9,838 bases of DNA, from contig JAKQQP010000611.1 in the NCBI GenBank assembly GCA_029564115.1, positions 1 to 9,838 on the forward strand, given 5' to 3'. A program made the translations under genes and the position numbers. Below are positions 1 to 6,716 of the stretch, piece after piece. How positions within the stretch are numbered: the first letter of the stretch is position 1; every line of letters begins with the position of its first letter. The notes beneath the pieces are model-generated. The model was not told the DNA's origin and searched no databases. It saw only the letters and a program-made list of their open reading frames with translations. This DNA is from Candidatus Rifleibacteriota bacterium. GTDB lineage: Bacteria > Riflebacteria > Ozemobacteria > Ozemobacterales > Ozemobacteraceae.

Positions 1-2914
1 AATCTTTGCGCAGCACGAAGAGCGGGTTGGCGTCGCCCATGATGCCCGATTCGTTCCATTCGACTTTCAGCCAGGGCGGGTTACCGAGAATCAGGTCGAA
101 ACCGCCGTTGTCGGCGAAAATGTCGGCAAATGCCAGCTCCCAGTGGAAGAAACGGTAGCGTTCTGCCAGAGCCTGAACCTGCGCGAGATGCGGGGTTTTA
201 TCGCACAGCTCGTTGATGTCGACAAAGCCGTGTTCGTCGACCTGGGCGATGAATTTTTCTTTCGGCGCCGTATCAGGAAACAACGACAACTGTTCAGCCT
301 TTGTTGGCGCACTGCTGAACAGATCGCCCTGCAGAATCAGTGAGAGTTCGAGCAGCATTTCCTGGCGGGTCGGCAGCAGATCGGCCTTGTCGATCGGCCA
401 GAACCACAGGGCGCACCAGTAGTCCATCGCCAGTTTAAGACGGCGGTAGGGGCTCGAACTGCGCACATCGTCGGTCAGAAACTCGCTCTGATAGATTTTA
501 TCCTTGAGCCCCATGGCGGTATTCTGCCGGCCATCAGGCGCGGGTTGCCCGAAAATCTGCATGCTGTCGCTGGTGCGCCGGCGAATATTGCGCAGCTCGC
601 TGATATGCCGCGCCCAGAGCCTGTCGACCGCCTGCGAAAGCTGCTGCAAATGTTCGACCTCATCTTCGCTGTAAGGGGCGCAGAAATCTTTGCGCCATTT
701 GTCGATCAGCTTGAGCTGGGCCGGGCGCATGCCCTTGATGACCTTGTCATTGAAAGCCGCCATGCCTTTATCGACAGTCAGAAAATGATAAACCTGGCCG
801 GCCTGCAGGCTGGTGCCCGGCATGATGCGTTCGGGCACCATATCGAGCCAGAGCTGCCCGGTTTTATTGCCTTTGCGCAGGTTTTCGGCGGCAAAAGTCT
901 GCCGCCGCGCCCCGATCAGCGAATTGCCGCAGAACAGCTGCATGCCGAACCAGGGCACGAAACCGCCCGGGTGAATGGCGTTGAGCCACAGCGACACTTC
1001 GGCCAGTTCGACGGCAACCGGGTTAAGGTCGACACCAAAAACATTGTTGTCGGCAAGAAAGGTTTTAACTTTCTGCTTTTCGGTGGCATACTGATCGGCC
1101 GGTATCGTCTCGCCAAGTTCTTTCTGCTTGCGCTGCAGGTAAGCCTCGGCCAGCTGATTGACCGCTTCGTTAAGAAAGGCGGCGCTGCCCATTGCCGGTT
1201 CGCAGACCTTCAGGTGCAGTATTTCGTCGGCACTGCGGTTCTGCAGCAATTCTTTGAGAGCGAAATGCACCAGACAGTTCGTCAACGACTCGGGTGTGTA
1301 GTATGAAGCCGAGTTTTCGCGGTCACGCCCGGCCATGCGATAGATAAAAGTGCCCTTCGGGTAACAGAGCAGGGTGCCGTCGGTGTTAAAAACCTTTTCT
1401 TCGTCACTGTAGGCCGCCAGGTCTTCGCCTTTGACAAAATAGGCGGTTTCGAGTTCGTTGCGCGCTTCGCCGGCCGGTTTGACCTCATAAAGATCGCTTT
1501 CGGCAAGAAAGCCGCGATACGACAACAGGGCTTCGTAAACAGCGCCAAGCTGGTTGATGCCAAGCTGGGCGTATGAAATGCGGCCACGCCGGCCCCGGCC
1601 GCCACGACCGCCGCCCGGTGCCGACAGCGACATCTTTTCGATGACCTGTTGCAGCACGAAATTGCGAAATTTGACGCTGCCGAGCAGTTTGAGTTTCTGC
1701 GGGTCGAAAAGATGCGACTGCAGAGCCGTCATCCTGAATGTATCATGGTCGGTCTGCTTCTCGTCAGGGTTGAGGTGCAGCTGCCTGGCATCATGACGTG
1801 GCTGAAAACCGTTAAAAACCAGCTCAAAAAGCATCTGCAGCGACTCGTGAATATAATGACCGTTGCGTGATTCTTCGCTGGTGAGCTGCAGCATCTCGAG
1901 ATTACGCAGTGATTCAAGACTGTAACCGTCGCGATAAACGGTCGATTTCATCGGCGCATATTCAAGTTCGGGCCGGGCTTCGATGAAAAACAGAAACAGC
2001 AGCCGGTACATGTAGCGCAGGCACTCGATGCTCAGCTGCCCCGCCAGGTCGCGGTCAAAGATGCCGATCTTGTGGGTGCGCAGGTAATGAATCGCTTCGT
2101 TGCCGAGCAGTTCGATCGACTGGCGCAACGCGTATTTGAGGTCTTCCGAGACCGAATAGGCATGCCGGTGCGAGTTTTCGTCGAGGTTGTCGAGCAGGCA
2201 CAGACCGTCGGCCGGGCAGATGCAGTCGCGATGCAGCAGTGCCGATGTCACCTGCAGGGTCGAATTTTCGCGCCGCCCGAGAATTTCGCCGAGATCGAAT
2301 CTGATACTGCGCTTCTGGTTCCATTTATTGCGGTCAATGAGCATCAGCTGCGAAGAGCCGCAGACAATAACCCAGCGGGGCGGTTCTTCAAGCGTGAAAA
2401 CCTGCCGGGTGACGATTTCTTCGACATCGGCGCCGCCCGGCAACGACGGGGCCTTTTCACCCGCCGGCACCGAAGGCAGCTGACAGGGGTCGAACTGCGA
2501 CTGCAGCAGCACACCCTCTTCGTCATCTGTTTCGATGACAGGTATCAACCAGAGCTCAGGCGCGCCATTACGCGTGCTGACCTGCCCGATCAGCGGCAGC
2601 AGTGAACCGTCTTCGAGCTCTCTGGTTTCGCTGCGAAAATCGTAGCCAAGCACCGGCAGGAGTTCCTGCAGAAATTCATACTGCAGCTGCAGTTTTTCTG
2701 CGGGCTTACGAGCTTTGTTCAGGCGGCTGCGCATCTGAAAATACTGCGAAGCCAGGGGCGACAGGCGGGCATAAGGTGGTTTGATGCCCTCTTCGCTTTC
2801 GCGGGTTTTCCAGTTTTTGAAAGTATCTTTGAGGTCGTCTTCGAGCAGGGCGGTCAGGTAATGACTGGTATAGAATTCGTTTTCGTTGTAGATTCCGGTG
2901 AAATCGACGGTCAT
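1..2914 (-). CDS. drmMI: DrmMI-like N6-adenine DNA methyltransferase of class 1 DISARM, C-terminus cut off by the window edge
   Basis: The frame is open from the ATG at 2914-2912 to the left edge, giving 971 codons without a stop. Residues 1-20 begin MTVDFTGIYNENEFYTSHYL, an N-terminus I associate with Eco57I/PglX-type methylases. SYYTPESL (535-543) leads into the catalytic domain. SAM-binding motif I is CEPAMGSAAF (571-580), then FGVDLNPVAVELAEVSLW (626-643) and GNSLIGAR (663-670). The catalytic motif IV is NPPW (945-948), preceded by GGFDLILG, which marks an amino (N6-adenine) methylase. About 365 residues separate motifs I and IV, so a large helical insert is present. A Gly/Arg-rich stretch lies at 434-445. 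The target-recognition part should follow beyond the edge. The start overlaps the drmD stop (ATGA) and has a strong GGAGG site 6 bases upstream. The expected role is to methylate host DNA so that DISARM spares it. The alternative is a BREX PglX or a type IIG-like enzyme, but pairing with DrmD argues for DISARM. Confidence 0.88.
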   Translation of the reverse strand, partial: MTVDFTGIYNENEFYTSHYLTALLEDDLKDTFKNWKTRESEEGIKPPYARLSPLASQYFQMRSRLNKARKPAEKLQLQYEFLQELLPVLGYDFRSETRELEDGSLLPLIGQVSTRNGAPELWLIPVIETDDEEGVLLQSQFDPCQLPSVPAGEKAPSLPGGADVEEIVTRQVFTLEEPPRWVIVCGSSQLMLIDRNKWNQKRSIRFDLGEILGRRENSTLQVTSALLHRDCICPADGLCLLDNLDENSHRHAYSVSEDLKYALRQSIELLGNEAIHYLRTHKIGIFDRDLAGQLSIECLRYMYRLLFLFFIEARPELEYAPMKSTVYRDGYSLESLRNLEMLQLTSEESRNGHYIHESLQMLFELVFNGFQPRHDARQLHLNPDEKQTDHDTFRMTALQSHLFDPQKLKLLGSVKFRNFVLQQVIEKMSLSAPGGGRGGRGRRGRISYAQLGINQLGAVYEALLSYRGFLAESDLYEVKPAGEARNELETAYFVKGEDLAAYSDEEKVFNTDGTLLCYPKGTFIYRMAGRDRENSASYYTPESLTNCLVHFALKELLQNRSADEILHLKVCEPAMGSAAFLNEAVNQLAEAYLQRKQKELGETIPADQYATEKQKVKTFLADNNVFGVDLNPVAVELAEVSLWLNAIHPGGFVPWFGMQLFCGNSLIGARRQTFAAENLRKGNKTGQLWLDMVPERIMPGTSLQAGQVYHFLTVDKGMAAFNDKVIKGMRPAQLKLIDKWRKDFCAPYSEDEVEHLQQLSQAVDRLWARHISELRNIRRRTSDSMQIFGQPAPDGRQNTAMGLKDKIYQSEFLTDDVRSSSPYRRLKLAMDYWCALWFWPIDKADLLPTRQEMLLELSLILQGDLFSSAPTKAEQLSLFPDTAPKEKFIAQVDEHGFVDINELCDKTPHLAQVQALAERYRFFHWELAFADIFADNGGFDLILGNPPWLKVEWNESGIMGDANPLFVLRKD

Positions 2915-2925
2915 GCCACACCTCC
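2911..2925 (-). promoter_or_regulatory. Translational coupling site between drmD and drmMI
   Basis: On the minus strand GGAGG (2925-2921) stands 6 bases before the drmMI ATG (2914-2912), and the drmD TGA (2913-2911) overlaps it as ATGA. The ribosome-binding site is therefore inside the end of drmD. Coupled translation would keep helicase and methylase in proportion. Confidence 0.8.
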
Positions 2926-5760
2926 GCTCACTACCGCAACCACCCTTATGAATGGCTTGTCTTCGGTTGTCATCGTATCTTCGATCCATTGTATGTAGTC
3001 GTTGAACAGCCTGTCGATACGCCGCCGCTTTTCTTCTTTGCGGTTCTGGTTGTTCCGGCCGGCCGCCGCATCACTGCCAAAATCTAGTTCGAGCTGCCTG
3101 ACCTGCTTGCCGCGCAGCCTTTCAAGTGCTTCGAGATGCTGGTTGAGTTTTTCGTTGATCTGCTTTTCAAAATCTTTGCGGCTGGCGCTCATCAGCGCCC
3201 GGGTCTTTTCGACGGCTGCGGGCAAAAGACTTTGCAGCACACTGCAGGAAAAATCATGACCCGGGTTCGGGTGGGTACGGATATCAAGTTCGAGGCGTTC
3301 GATCAGTTCATGCAGGTCGCAGTCGCCGGCGAAACGGCCGGCGACAAAACGCAGGCCAAGCCAGCGGTGTATCAGCGGGTGCGCCTTGCGGTTCGGTATC
3401 AGACCCGACATGATGAAATAGCATTCATCGGCAGCCAGACAGTTCTTGAGCAGCAGCACCGGCGCTTCATGGCGGCCAAATGCCGCCAGCAGTTTGTCGT
3501 TGAGCCAGCCGACCACCGGGTTGAGTTCCCAGAGGTAGTGAATTCCGGGCCAGTTGTCTTCGCTGCGGCTGTTGACCACTTCGCGCTGCACGAGCGGCAC
3601 ATCTTCAGAAAGGGTCAGCAGACCTTTCTGCGGGGCAATTTCTGCCGGCAGGTAACGGTAACGCTGCAGCAGGTCTTCGTTGGCGGTCAGGTCGATACGC
3701 CTGAGCGCCGGGTCGAAGTTTGCCTGAATCCTGGTGGAACCGCGCAGGAATTCGATGGCCGCACGGCTGTAGCTGTAGTTGTCTTTGAACAGCGACAGAT
3801 GACTGCTGGTCGGCACTGGCTTATCGGCTTCCTCTTCTGTGTTTTCGCCGAAAAGAATGGCGAGCGGGTCGAGTTCACGGCCGGCAGAGACGGCATCGAC
3901 GAACTCTTCGGGCGTCTGGCCTTTTCCCATAGCTTCGGCAACGAGATTTTCTTCGCTGTCGACGTCGTAAACACGCATAAATTCAGCGGGGTCACCGATG
4001 TTCCTGACGGTTTCGCGGTCTTTTTCGATCAGCAGTTCAAGAATGCGGGTATCGCCTTTGATCATCGGGTTTTCGCTATCGGTGAGCAGGTAGAAGATCT
4101 CGGGGGTTTGCGTCTGGCCGTAGCGGTCGATGCGGCCGTTACGCTGCTGAAAAACCATCAGCGACCAGGGAATGTCGAAGTGAATCATGCGATGCGAGAG
4201 ATAGTGCAGGTTGATACCTTCGGAAGCGACATCGGAAGCGATGAGCAACCGCAGCGGCAGGTCTCTTCGGCCAAAGGCTTCGACGACCCTCTGCTGCTCG
4301 ATATCTGACATGGTTCCGTGCAGAATTTCGACCTGGGCGTCTTTGAGTTTGAGGTCGCGCATCAGGTTTTCGTGCAGAAACTTGAGAGTTTCGATGCGTT
4401 CGGTGAAGATCACCAGGCGGTCATCGGTATCTTTGCCGGTCCAGCCGAAGCCCTTGTTTTTATCGGTAATCACCTGCAGCAGGCGTTGATATTTTGAAAA
4501 ATCGGCGGCGGCGATGCGGCTCACCTGAGTGGCAAGGTTCTGCAGCAGATCGAGATCGCCGGTGAATTCGGGGCTGTTTTCCTTTTCGAGCTTTTTGATG
4601 CGGTTTTTCAGCGTTGCCAGACAGGCGGCAGGGCTTGAGAACAGGGCTTTTTCGAGAGTGATTCTGAAAAGATGCGTGCCGCTGCGGCGTTCGTCGATGC
4701 GACTGAAATTAAGGCCGGTGAGCGTGTCGAAGGTGGCTTCTTCGGCGGCACTCGCAGCCGCCCGGGCGGTTTTAATCTCGCGTTCTCTGAAGGCTGATTC
4801 GACCTGATATTGAATATCTTTTTTGAAACGGCGGATATAGAGGCCCTTGATATCTTCGGGGCCGTAATCGTCTGGGTTGGCGATTGCGGTCGGGTCGAGC
4901 ATGTTCATCAGGCTGGCGAAACTGCGGGCCCGGCCATCGTGCGGCGTAGCCGAGAGCATAATCAGGGTATCAGACTTACTGGAGAGCAGGCTGGCGAGCC
5001 GGGCGCGCAGAGATGAGCCGTTACCGCGCTGCGCCACGTTGTGCGCTTCGTCGATGACGATGATATCCCACCAGGCGTTTTCGATATAGGTGCGGTATTC
5101 GGTATCCTGCTTCAGTGTATCGATCGAAATGATGCTTTTGTCGTAATAGTAAAATGGGTTCTGGTTCGATGGAATACGGTTTCTGACGCGCTGAATGCCA
5201 ACCGAATCGAGCCTTACCAGCGGAATGGTGAAGCGGCACCACATTTCTTTCTGAAACTGGGTCAGCATGCTCTTAACGGTAAGCACGAGAATTCTTTTGC
5301 CTTTGCCGCGCCTGATCAGCTCAGACATGAGAATGCCCGCCTCGAGGGTTTTGCCGAGACCAACCGCGTCGGCGATAAGAATGCGCTGGCGCGGCTGTTC
5401 AAGCGCCTGGAAAGCCGGTTTCAGCTGATACTGAACGACGTCCATCGCCGCCTTGTGGCCGATGAACAGTTCGCTGCCGGTTGGCGGGGCGCTGCGCAGC
5501 AGGCTTTCGATATAAAGCAGCGAAGCCTGAAACGAGCTTGATTTATCGGGCACCAGTCTGGTGAGAGCCGGGTCGAGCACTTCGATTTTTTTCTCGATTT
5601 CGTCGAGAAAAATGGCGGTGCGATCTTTGACTATTTCTGAGATTCCGGTGGCACTGATCGCCTGGCCCCCGGTCGACGTTCTGTCAACTCTTGTCACGAG
5701 CCATTCGGCGTCTCTTACTACGATTCTTGCCCCCGGTGCCAATGTTGCAGCTGTATTCAT
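2911..5760 (-). CDS. drmD: DrmD, SNF2-family helicase of class 1 DISARM
   Basis: A 949-residue superfamily 2 helicase/translocase of the SNF2/RapA type. Motif I is ADAVGLGKT (130-138), motif II is DEAH (237-240), motif III is SAT (270-272), motif V is SDVASEGINL (509-518) and motif VI is QRNGRIDRYGQ (539-549), so both RecA lobes look intact. The N-terminal stretch PGARIVVRDAEWLVTRVDR (9-27) and the segment around FYYYDKSIISIDTLKQD (203-219) are ones I associate with DrmD. A charged, probably coiled-coil tail spans about 850-930. ATP-driven movement on DNA is expected, acting with the methylase and the core DrmABC proteins to restrict unmarked phage DNA. I chose the ATG at 5760 because it follows a GGGGG run 7 bases upstream and starts the conserved N-terminus. 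The frame stays open to a TTG at 5883, but that would add 41 residues that look non-homologous. First gene of the minus-strand operon. Confidence 0.9.
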   Translation of the reverse strand: MNTAATLAPGARIVVRDAEWLVTRVDRTSTGGQAISATGISEIVKDRTAIFLDEIEKKIEVLDPALTRLVPDKSSSFQASLLYIESLLRSAPPTGSELFIGHKAAMDVVQYQLKPAFQALEQPRQRILIADAVGLGKTLEAGILMSELIRRGKGKRILVLTVKSMLTQFQKEMWCRFTIPLVRLDSVGIQRVRNRIPSNQNPFYYYDKSIISIDTLKQDTEYRTYIENAWWDIIVIDEAHNVAQRGNGSSLRARLASLLSSKSDTLIMLSATPHDGRARSFASLMNMLDPTAIANPDDYGPEDIKGLYIRRFKKDIQYQVESAFREREIKTARAAASAAEEATFDTLTGLNFSRIDERRSGTHLFRITLEKALFSSPAACLATLKNRIKKLEKENSPEFTGDLDLLQNLATQVSRIAAADFSKYQRLLQVITDKNKGFGWTGKDTDDRLVIFTERIETLKFLHENLMRDLKLKDAQVEILHGTMSDIEQQRVVEAFGRRDLPLRLLIASDVASEGINLHYLSHRMIHFDIPWSLMVFQQRNGRIDRYGQTQTPEIFYLLTDSENPMIKGDTRILELLIEKDRETVRNIGDPAEFMRVYDVDSEENLVAEAMGKGQTPEEFVDAVSAGRELDPLAILFGENTEEEADKPVPTSSHLSLFKDNYSYSRAAIEFLRGSTRIQANFDPALRRIDLTANEDLLQRYRYLPAEIAPQKGLLTLSEDVPLVQREVVNSRSEDNWPGIHYLWELNPVVGWLNDKLLAAFGRHEAPVLLLKNCLAADECYFIMSGLIPNRKAHPLIHRWLGLRFVAGRFAGDCDLHELIERLELDIRTHPNPGHDFSCSVLQSLLPAAVEKTRALMSASRKDFEKQINEKLNQHLEALERLRGKQVRQLELDFGSDAAAGRNNQNRKEEKRRRIDRLFNDYIQWIEDTMTTEDKPFIRVVAVVSGGVA

Positions 5761-5832
5761 TCTCTGACCCCCGCTGTTTTTCTGAGAATGATACTCTCGC
5801 GCCCGGCAAATGGCAAGCAAAGATGTCTGCAG

Positions 5833-5855
5833 CGCCGGTTCAATAAATTCCGGCG
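5833..5855 (-). repeat. GC-rich inverted repeat in the drmD leader
   Basis: CGCCGG (5833-5838) and CCGGCG (5850-5855) form a perfect 6-bp stem around an 11-base AT-rich loop, in the stretch that would be the 5' leader of drmD if transcription starts near 5934. No T-run follows on the minus strand, so it is not a simple intrinsic terminator. It could be a leader hairpin or chance. The surrounding 5761-5883 stretch is an in-frame but probably untranslated leader and shows no other gene. Confidence 0.35.
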
Positions 5856-5892
5856 ACCGGAAGCGGCTAAGTTCCGTGCACAAGCAAACCTC

Positions 5893-5912
5893 AAAAAATA
5901 AGTTTATTTTTT
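5893..5912. repeat. Perfect AT-rich palindrome between the divergent genes
   Basis: AAAAAATAA (5893-5901) and TTATTTTTT (5904-5912) are perfect reverse complements around a GT centre. The palindrome lies just upstream of the candidate plus-strand -35 box and just downstream of the candidate drmD start of transcription. It could be a protein-binding site or an easily melted, bent A/T tract. Low complexity makes chance possible. Confidence 0.4.
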
Positions 5913-5915
5913 ATA

Positions 5916-5945
5916 TTGACTTTTTAAATTTTCAGTTGCTATTAT
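5916..5945 (+). promoter_or_regulatory. Candidate sigma-70 promoter for the rightward genes
   Basis: TTGACT (5916-5921), an 18-base spacer and TATTAT (5940-5945) make a good vegetative promoter, five of six matches in each box. Transcription would start near 5952 and give a leader of about 330 bases containing the whole AGTAC array. A second, perfect -35 (TTGACA, 5966-5971) has no convincing -10 at a proper distance. A weaker promoter closer to 6283 is not excluded. Confidence 0.5.
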
Positions 5946-5946
5946 A
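5941..5946 (-). promoter_or_regulatory. Candidate -10 box of the drmD promoter
   Basis: Read on the minus strand, 5946-5941 is TATAAT, a perfect -10 box. The hexamers at 16-18 bases spacing (for example TCAAAG at 5969-5964) are poor -35 boxes and no extended -10 TG is present, so the promoter may need an activator. It overlaps the -10 of the opposing promoter. It would leave a leader of about 170 bases before drmD. Confidence 0.42.
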
Positions 5947-6030
5947 AGTTTGTGAAAACAATTCTTTGACAATTTAAAAGCCTTTATTAAACGAATAATT
6001 AGTACTTTTACATCATTACAAAGTACAGTT

Positions 6031-6100
6031 TTTACATGCGAAAAGTACTAACGGTATTATGCACAAGTACATGATAAATCAGTACTCTAAAGCATGTAAA
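6031..6100. repeat. Inverted pair TTTACATGC / GCATGTAAA inside the array
   Basis: TTTACATGC (6031-6039) and its exact reverse complement GCATGTAAA (6092-6100) lie 61 bp apart. The shorter TTTACAT also occurs at 6007-6013 and 6217-6223. This may be a second binding motif interleaved with AGTAC. The nine-base match in an AT-rich region is suggestive, not decisive. Confidence 0.4.
6057..6065 (+). promoter_or_regulatory. Match to the DnaA box consensus within the array
   Basis: TTATGCACA (6057-6065) fits the TTATNCACA consensus of DnaA boxes and sits directly before the fourth AGTAC copy. It is a single box. With the neighbouring AT-rich stretch (about 5884-6000) it raises the possibility of a replication origin or of DnaA control, but one box alone can be chance. 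Confidence 0.35.
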
Positions 6101-6282
6101 TAGTACAGTTAAAAAGTTGTTGAAGTACATGCCGGAGTCAGCTCGAAGTACAAAATTCTGGTCACGATAGTACAAGATGGCTTCGTCCTTTAAGTACCAG
6201 TCAGCCGCGTTCGTTATTTACATTTCTTCCGGAACAAGGATCGACAGATCTTTTTCAATATTTAACTTAAGGAGAAATTCAA

Positions 6283-6567
6283 ATGTCCAGACTCAATAAC
6301 CTTCCTCAGACCGACTTCTCAGTTTTCCGCAAACTTATTATCGAATGCCTCATCAATAATGGTGGCAAAGCCAGCCGACAGAATGTACTGAGCTTCATCG
6401 ACAACAAGCTGCAGGGCCATTTTCTGCCCGGCGATCTTGTCTGGCGCGAAAAAACCTTAGAAGAAGCCTGGCGCAACAACGCCTCATGGATGCGCCAACG
6501 GCTGGTGAACGAAGGGGTAATCGACAACAACGCCCCGCGCGGCATCTGGAAACTTACCAACAACTGA
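6283..6567 (+). CDS. Stand-alone winged-helix protein resembling the Mrr N-terminal domain, probable DNA-binding regulator
   Basis: A 94-residue protein with a strong AAGGAG site (6269-6274) 8 bases before its ATG. Its layout is a winged helix: helix 1 about 11-26, helix 2 about 30-43 (ASRQNVLSFIDNKL), a loop, a long helix about 58-78 (from TLEEAWRNNASWMRQRL), and a wing ending RGIWKLT (86-92). The pattern of a tryptophan-containing helix, then G-x-I and RG-x-W-x-LT, resembles the N-terminal domain of Mrr-type restriction proteins. Here the protein ends right after that domain, with no nuclease domain and no sign of a frameshift, so it looks like a DNA-binding module on its own. It lies 86 bp to the right of the AGTAC array, which makes autoregulation and control of the divergent DISARM operon likely. 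This role is inferred. Being a small replication initiator is a less likely alternative. Confidence 0.8.
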   Translation: MSRLNNLPQTDFSVFRKLIIECLINNGGKASRQNVLSFIDNKLQGHFLPGDLVWREKTLEEAWRNNASWMRQRLVNEGVIDNNAPRGIWKLTNN

Positions 6568-6716
6568 AGATTAATTACCTTTTCAGAAAAATTTATGCTA
6601 AAAGTAACGGCAAGCGTTTGGAAAGGGGTCCATTTTCCTTTTCCCAGGCTTTCCGGGGAAATCAAACCGATTATCAAAAGATAAGGGTTTAATTTATAAA
6701 AAATGAGGTACGTGAC

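Larger units (their letters stand above)
6001..6197. repeat. Ten-copy AGTAC array at about 22-bp period
   Basis: AGTAC begins at 6001, 6022, 6044, 6066, 6081, 6102, 6124, 6147, 6169 and 6193. The spacings are 21, 22, 22, 15, 21, 22, 23, 22 and 24 bp, so most copies lie on nearly the same face of the helix, two turns apart. Six of the ten are preceded by a further A or T-A context and nine are followed by A or T. The core GTAC is its own reverse complement. The bases between copies are not conserved, unlike an ordinary tandem duplication or CRISPR array, so selection seems to act on the pentamer and its phase. Outside the array I noticed AGTAC only once more (7697-7701, inside a coding region). 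The likely role is a multi-site operator for the winged-helix product of the next gene, lying between the divergent promoters and that gene. An iteron-like origin is the alternative. Confidence 0.85.

Noticed and set aside
545..1306. Open frame of 253 codons on the plus strand
   Set aside because: It is antisense to the methylase gene, across the region coding for motif I, and its translation shows no domain or good ribosome-binding site.
3136..4308. Open frame of 390 codons on the plus strand
   Set aside because: It lies entirely antisense to drmD, whose helicase motifs are intact. The translation has no recognisable motif, and long antisense frames are expected with this GC-rich codon use.
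5761..5883. N-terminal extension of drmD from a TTG at 5883
   Set aside because: The added 41 residues look like leader translation, the start is TTG, and the conserved N-terminus begins just after the ATG at 5760.
6001..6197. CRISPR array
   Set aside because: The repeated unit is only five bases, the spacing is about 22 bp, and no cas genes are present.
6616..6661. Possible terminator between the winged-helix gene and the lipoprotein gene
   Set aside because: GGAAA and TTTCC elements recur and can pair in several ways, but no stable GC stem followed by a T-run is present.
6671..6684. Short inverted repeat TTATC-AAAA-GATAA before the lipoprotein gene
   Set aside because: Five AT-rich base pairs are too few to distinguish from chance, and the TATAAA further on (6695-6700) would start transcription on top of the ribosome-binding site.
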